DNA of 64,000 bases from Sphingobacterium sp. UBA2700. GTDB lineage: Bacteria > Bacteroidota > Bacteroidia > Sphingobacteriales > Sphingobacteriaceae. A program made the position numbers and the translations under genes. Shown here piece after piece: positions 60,354-64,000 of this stretch. The notes under the pieces were generated by a model. That model had not been told where the DNA came from, did not search any database, and saw only the letters and a list, made by a program, of their open reading frames with translations. Numbering within the stretch: the first letter of the stretch is position 1; each line of letters opens with the position of its first letter. The DNA is taken from NCBI GenBank assembly GCA_002354335.1, contig DELI01000027.1, positions 244,491 through 308,490 of the forward strand, read 5' to 3'.

Positions 60354-60685
60354 AAGCAGTATCAATAATGGGTAAATGTAATGAATTTATTTGCACAAAT
60401 TTAACGCCAGTTCTTAACCTTGTTGTAAGAGATTTCATCTATCGTTGATAAATATATAATAAGAATAGCTATTTGTTGTTAATGTGATAATTTAATTATT
60501 CAATGATATGAATATTTTGTTAAATTATCATTATTTATATTTTACGCCTTTGGTTATTCTCATCAATTTCAATTAAATTAGTATGGGTTCAGCTATATTT
60601 CCGCTCAGTTTTCTATCAAACAGGACTGCGGCCATTATAAACGATTTAACACATTACTGAATCTTTTTAACCACTGTAAATAATT
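60354..60685. other. A+T-rich intergenic region before the beta-oxidation genes
   Basis: About 330 bp without a supported ORF. It holds the divergent promoters of the lipoprotein and the acyl-CoA dehydrogenase genes, but I could not fix a convincing TAnnTTTG element. No repeat or hairpin stands out. Confidence 0.45.
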
Positions 60686-61849
60686 ATGCGCGCATCAGAA
60701 TTAACCGCTGAACATCAAATTTTCCGTGAAAGTCTAAGACACTTTATTCAAAAAGAAATCACCCCTCACATCGATCAATGGGAAAAAGAACGGCAAATCG
60801 ATAAAAACATTTGGAAGAAAATGGGAGACATGGGGTACATGGGCCTAAACTATCCTGAAAGCCTCAATGGACTCGATTTAGATTTCTATTATTCTCTTAT
60901 TTTTTGTGAAGAACTTTCGTACTGTTATTCGGGAGGTTTCACCATATCAGCATTAGTAATTCAATATATGTCGGCACCCTATTTATTAAAATATGGTTCT
61001 GAATATTTAAAAGAAAAGTATCTAGGGCCCGTGATCTTAGGTGATATGGTTAGTGCAGTAGCCATTACCGAGCCTGGTGCCGGCTCTGATGTACAAAGCA
61101 TTCAGACCACTGCTGTGCTAGAGGGCGATCATTATATCGTTAATGGTTCGAAGACTTTCATTACGAATGGCTATTATGGCGATTTCTTTGTTACTGCCGT
61201 TAAGACAGATCCTAGCGCAGGAAGCAAAGGCATCAGTTTGTTGCTTATCGATCGACATGCTGAAGGTGTGACCGCCAATAAAATTGATAAGATGGGTTGG
61301 CATGCCTCTGATACTGCAGAACTTGGATTCAATCAAGTTCGGGTTCCGAAGGAAAATCTATTGGGCGTTGAGGGCGATGGCTTTAAATATCTAATGGGTG
61401 GCCTTCAGTTGGAGCGTTTAACTATAGCAATACATAGCTTGGCTACAGCACAGTCTGCTATTGACTACACTTTGGATTATATAGAGCAACGGTCGGCCTT
61501 TAAAAAAACATTGAAAGACTTTCAGGTGATTCGCCATCGTATGGCGCAATTGATTGCTGATGTGAAGGTTATTAGAGCCTATGTATATCATTGCTGCGAC
61601 CTTCAGCATGAGGGAAAATATGCCGTAGAAGAGTGCTCCATTGCCAAACTGCAGGCCAGTGAGTTGGCGACAAAAGTCGTAAATGAATGCTTACAGTTTT
61701 TCGGGGGCTATGGTTTTACAGAGGATTATAAAATCGCCCGCTTATATCGGGATGTGAGGGTTGGAACTATTATTGGAGGTACATCTGAGATTATGCGGGA
61801 AATTATTGCGAAGACCTCAATCGATCAGGTGCATTATCAGAGTAAATAG
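60686..61849 (+). CDS. Acyl-CoA dehydrogenase (long-chain-type active site)
   Basis: A 387-residue FAD enzyme introducing the first double bond in beta-oxidation. AITEPGAGSDV and the FITNGYYGDFFV stretch line the FAD site, and RSAFKKTLKDFQVIRHRMA and FGGYGFTEDY are family signatures. The position that carries the catalytic Glu in short/medium-chain enzymes is Gly here (IIGGTSEIM). E243 in LQLERLTIA matches the alternative base used by long-chain/isovaleryl-type enzymes (inferred alignment). It starts 21 nt before the FadB/J-like gene and forms an operon with it. Confidence 0.92.
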   Translation: MRASELTAEHQIFRESLRHFIQKEITPHIDQWEKERQIDKNIWKKMGDMGYMGLNYPESLNGLDLDFYYSLIFCEELSYCYSGGFTISALVIQYMSAPYLLKYGSEYLKEKYLGPVILGDMVSAVAITEPGAGSDVQSIQTTAVLEGDHYIVNGSKTFITNGYYGDFFVTAVKTDPSAGSKGISLLLIDRHAEGVTANKIDKMGWHASDTAELGFNQVRVPKENLLGVEGDGFKYLMGGLQLERLTIAIHSLATAQSAIDYTLDYIEQRSAFKKTLKDFQVIRHRMAQLIADVKVIRAYVYHCCDLQHEGKYAVEECSIAKLQASELATKVVNECLQFFGGYGFTEDYKIARLYRDVRVGTIIGGTSEIMREIIAKTSIDQVHYQSK

Positions 61850-61870
61850 GTACCTCAGCCAAAAATAAAC

Positions 61871-63961
61871 ATGAAAAATATTAACATAGATAAAGCGCAG
61901 CACGGAATTTTAAGGTTCGAGTTTTCGAGCGATAACAAGGAATCCATCATTGTCGATTTAGACTTCTTTGACGAGCTGCTTCCGCAAGCCATTGATTTTC
62001 TGGAAGAGGACAGCTCGAAAGTCATTATATTCGAATTTAAAGATCCTGCAGTAGGAACAGACTACAAGGTTCTTTTTGAGGAGGCGATGGCCTGGCAAGT
62101 CTTTGTCGATCGCTTAAATAGTGTTTCAAAACGCATCAGCCGATTAAAAGGGTTTCGTAAGCCTATCGTTTGCATTGTGCACGACGAGTGTTTATCGGCA
62201 GCCTATTCTTTTGCCAGCATGGCAAACTATATTCTGCTATCTAAAAGCAAAGGTAAACTAGGCTTTCCGGAAACAAAGTTCGGTTTGATGCCCGGGTTTG
62301 GTGGTACGATCAATCTATTGCAGCGATTAGGGGCAGAAGGTGCACTAAATATTCTCACTAGCGGAAAAATCTATCAGGCAGAAGAGGCTTTAAAACTGGG
62401 TTTAGCCAACCTGCTCTTTGAAGAAGAAGAGGAAGGGCTTTCTTTGGCGCTGTCATGGATCGCCGCACATAAGCAACTGGAGTCAGAGTCGCATTTAGTA
62501 ATTAAAGAGGCTGAAGCGGAATACTTCGTCAATCTTTCTTCGAAAATAAATCGATTGATACCAAGTCAGCTTGCTATTGTTCGAGTTTTTCAAGACTCAT
62601 TAAACGAAAATCTTGCCGATGCCTACGAATTGGAAGCAGATGCATTTTGCAGCGTTCTGCAGCGTAAAGAGCCTTTGGCGATGCTTCGAACGCAATATTA
62701 TGGTACGGCGGACGCATCTCGCATGGCGGCTGCGGCAGCATCCTTTCCTATACAAAAGATAGGGATAATCGGTGCGGGCATGATGGGGGCAGGGATTGCC
62801 TATGAAGCAGCAAAAGCAGGCTTTGACGTTGTGTTACGCGATATTAGTTTAGAAAGCGCCGAGCGAGGCAGAGCCTATTCGGCTAAAGTGCTCGACAAAT
62901 CAATTAGCCTTGGCAAGGCTACTGATAAGCATAAGGAAATTATTCTGGCGCGTATCCATGCTACGGATAAGCTAGCAGAGATGCAAAATGCCGATATTAT
63001 TGTTGAGGCGGTATTCGAGGATATCGCTTTAAAAAATCAAGTGATTGCAGAAAGCGCTGATCTGTTGCATGAGGGCGGCGTATTCGCATCGAACACGACC
63101 TCACTTCCAATCTCTAAGCTGGCTATTGCCAGTAAAAATCCTACCAACTTCATCGGACTCCACTTTTTCTCGCCCGTAGATCGGATGCCTCTCGTGGAAG
63201 TGATATGCGGAAAGCAGACGAGCGTAGAAACATTAAATAAAGCTCTTCACTTTATTTCTAAACTGAAGAAGATACCAATCGTCGTTCAGGATGGTCCTGC
63301 ATTCTTTACATCGCGCATTTTCTTCAATTATCTGTTGGAAGGTATTAGCATGATTCAAGAGGGTATTCCCTTAGAACAAATAGAAGGCGCGGCAAGATTA
63401 GCAGGCTTTGGCGTAGGTCCACTTGCTGTATTAGATGAAATAACCTTAGACCTGATGGTCAAAGTATATGAGCAGTTACCAAAACTGCACGCGTCGCAAC
63501 AACGATCGCTCAGCTACCTCAAAAAGCTGATCGCTGAAGGCCGATCCGGCAGAAGGTCTGGCAAAGGATTCTATGACTATCCTGCTGACGGTGGCAAAAA
63601 GCAATATTGGCAAGATCCAGATATTGCAGTTAGCAAGGAAATTCCGAGCACCGACGACCTGAAGAAACGTCTGCTGCACGTTGTAGCGTTGGATAGCTAT
63701 CGTTGCCTCGACGAAGGAATCCTTAGCAAAGCTATTGATGGAGATATAGGTTCTGTGTTCGGATTAGGCTACCCAACACATACTGGCGGGGTATTCGGAC
63801 ATATAGATCAGGTCGGTTTAGCACAGTTCGTCGAAGAATGTAAAGGCTATGCCGCCGCCGGTGAACAATGGGAAATTCCGCAGTCATTGGAAAAACTCGC
63901 CAAGGAGGAATTCCAATTCTATAAGGGATTTGAAGCTAATTCTTTTTGTATTAGAGATTAG
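61871..63961 (+). CDS. FadB/FadJ-like enoyl-CoA hydratase/3-hydroxyacyl-CoA dehydrogenase fusion
   Basis: A 696-residue two-part protein. Residues 1-190 are a crotonase-fold domain with FPETKFGLMPGFGGT (E134 kept). The helix that normally reads GGGCE is CLSAAYSF (107-114), so the second catalytic Glu is Ser113 and the oxyanion glycine is Ala. Residues about 298-680 are the hydroxyacyl-CoA dehydrogenase with IGIIGAGMMGAGIAYEA, FASNTTSLPIS and IGLHFFSPVDRMPLVEV (catalytic His). Hydratase activity may be weak or lost. The last codons run into a copy of the intergenic repeat. A thiolase partner, if any, is outside the window. Confidence 0.88.
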   Translation: MKNINIDKAQHGILRFEFSSDNKESIIVDLDFFDELLPQAIDFLEEDSSKVIIFEFKDPAVGTDYKVLFEEAMAWQVFVDRLNSVSKRISRLKGFRKPIVCIVHDECLSAAYSFASMANYILLSKSKGKLGFPETKFGLMPGFGGTINLLQRLGAEGALNILTSGKIYQAEEALKLGLANLLFEEEEEGLSLALSWIAAHKQLESESHLVIKEAEAEYFVNLSSKINRLIPSQLAIVRVFQDSLNENLADAYELEADAFCSVLQRKEPLAMLRTQYYGTADASRMAAAAASFPIQKIGIIGAGMMGAGIAYEAAKAGFDVVLRDISLESAERGRAYSAKVLDKSISLGKATDKHKEIILARIHATDKLAEMQNADIIVEAVFEDIALKNQVIAESADLLHEGGVFASNTTSLPISKLAIASKNPTNFIGLHFFSPVDRMPLVEVICGKQTSVETLNKALHFISKLKKIPIVVQDGPAFFTSRIFFNYLLEGISMIQEGIPLEQIEGAARLAGFGVGPLAVLDEITLDLMVKVYEQLPKLHASQQRSLSYLKKLIAEGRSGRRSGKGFYDYPADGGKKQYWQDPDIAVSKEIPSTDDLKKRLLHVVALDSYRCLDEGILSKAIDGDIGSVFGLGYPTHTGGVFGHIDQVGLAQFVEECKGYAAAGEQWEIPQSLEKLAKEEFQFYKGFEANSFCIRD

Positions 63962-64000
63962 ATGTAAGATTTTAGACATTAGAGTATTGTCTGTCCCTGA
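63954..64000 (+). repeat. Heptamer-element relative, copy D (cut by window end)
   Basis: This stretch aligns with the TTAGA-rich inner part of copy C (47957-48002) at 40 of 46 positions. It includes the final codons and stop of the FadB/J-like gene. The rest of the element lies beyond the window. Confidence 0.65.

Overview
The window reads as a chromosome segment of a Bacteroidota bacterium, most likely Sphingobacterium or a close relative in the Sphingobacteriaceae (inference). The evidence is the repeated -7 promoter element TAnnTTTG, weak Shine-Dalgarno sequences, moderate to low G+C, the DUF937, DUF2891, GH92, PNGase F-like and PVC-type cytochrome families, and a rimP-nusA-infB operon with an Asn/Gly-rich IF2 linker. 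No insertion sequence, phage gene or CRISPR array was seen. Two tRNA genes are present: Leu (CAA) and His (GTG).

Layout. 1-7.1 kb: the cut end of a TacA-type antitoxin with its GNAT toxin, a DinB-fold protein, a FUSC membrane protein, IPP isomerase, threonine aldolase, a DUF937 protein and a DUF2891 lipoprotein. 7.1-8.7 kb: a repeat-rich stretch with two inverted copies of a nested inverted-repeat element, 11-bp and 53-bp tandem repeats and one small gene. 8.7-22 kb: housekeeping genes, namely rpoN, a class A penicillin-binding protein, a large peptidase/propeller/barrel protein, a GIY-YIG-like gene divergent from an XRE-S24 regulator, then rimP-nusA-infB behind a promoter and a terminator-like hairpin. 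22-37 kb: a PaaE-like reductase, a PNGase F-like protein, an NTF2-like protein, DOPA dioxygenase with an AraC regulator, Amt, TauE, a GH92 mannosidase, a purple-acid-phosphatase-like protein, the tRNAs and several unknowns.

38-44.6 kb holds a divergon: a MocR-type (GntR + aminotransferase fold) regulator faces a five-gene biotin operon. The operon starts with an uncharacterised protein carrying a complete ferritin-like diiron motif, followed by overlapping bioF, bioD, bioB and bioA. No bioC, bioH, bioI, bioW or bioZ is present in the operon. The diiron protein is therefore the best candidate in this window for an undescribed function, possibly a pimelate-generating step (inference).

44.6-64 kb: an SH3-like protein, two methyltransferases, a membrane EEP hydrolase, a SufR-like Fe-S regulator, and a probable sugar/glycoside-use cluster (SGNH-propeller-cytochrome c fusion, sugar epimerase, MFS transporter, ThuA protein). 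GNAT enzymes, small unknowns and a fatty-acid oxidation pair (acyl-CoA dehydrogenase and a FadB/J-like fusion) follow. The last codons of the FadB/J-like gene run into another copy of the intergenic repeat.

Themes worth following are the diiron biotin protein, the heptamer-ended intergenic elements that carry terminators, the possible attenuator in the rimP leader, and several genes whose -7 box lies only 3-5 nt before the ATG and so may give leaderless mRNAs.
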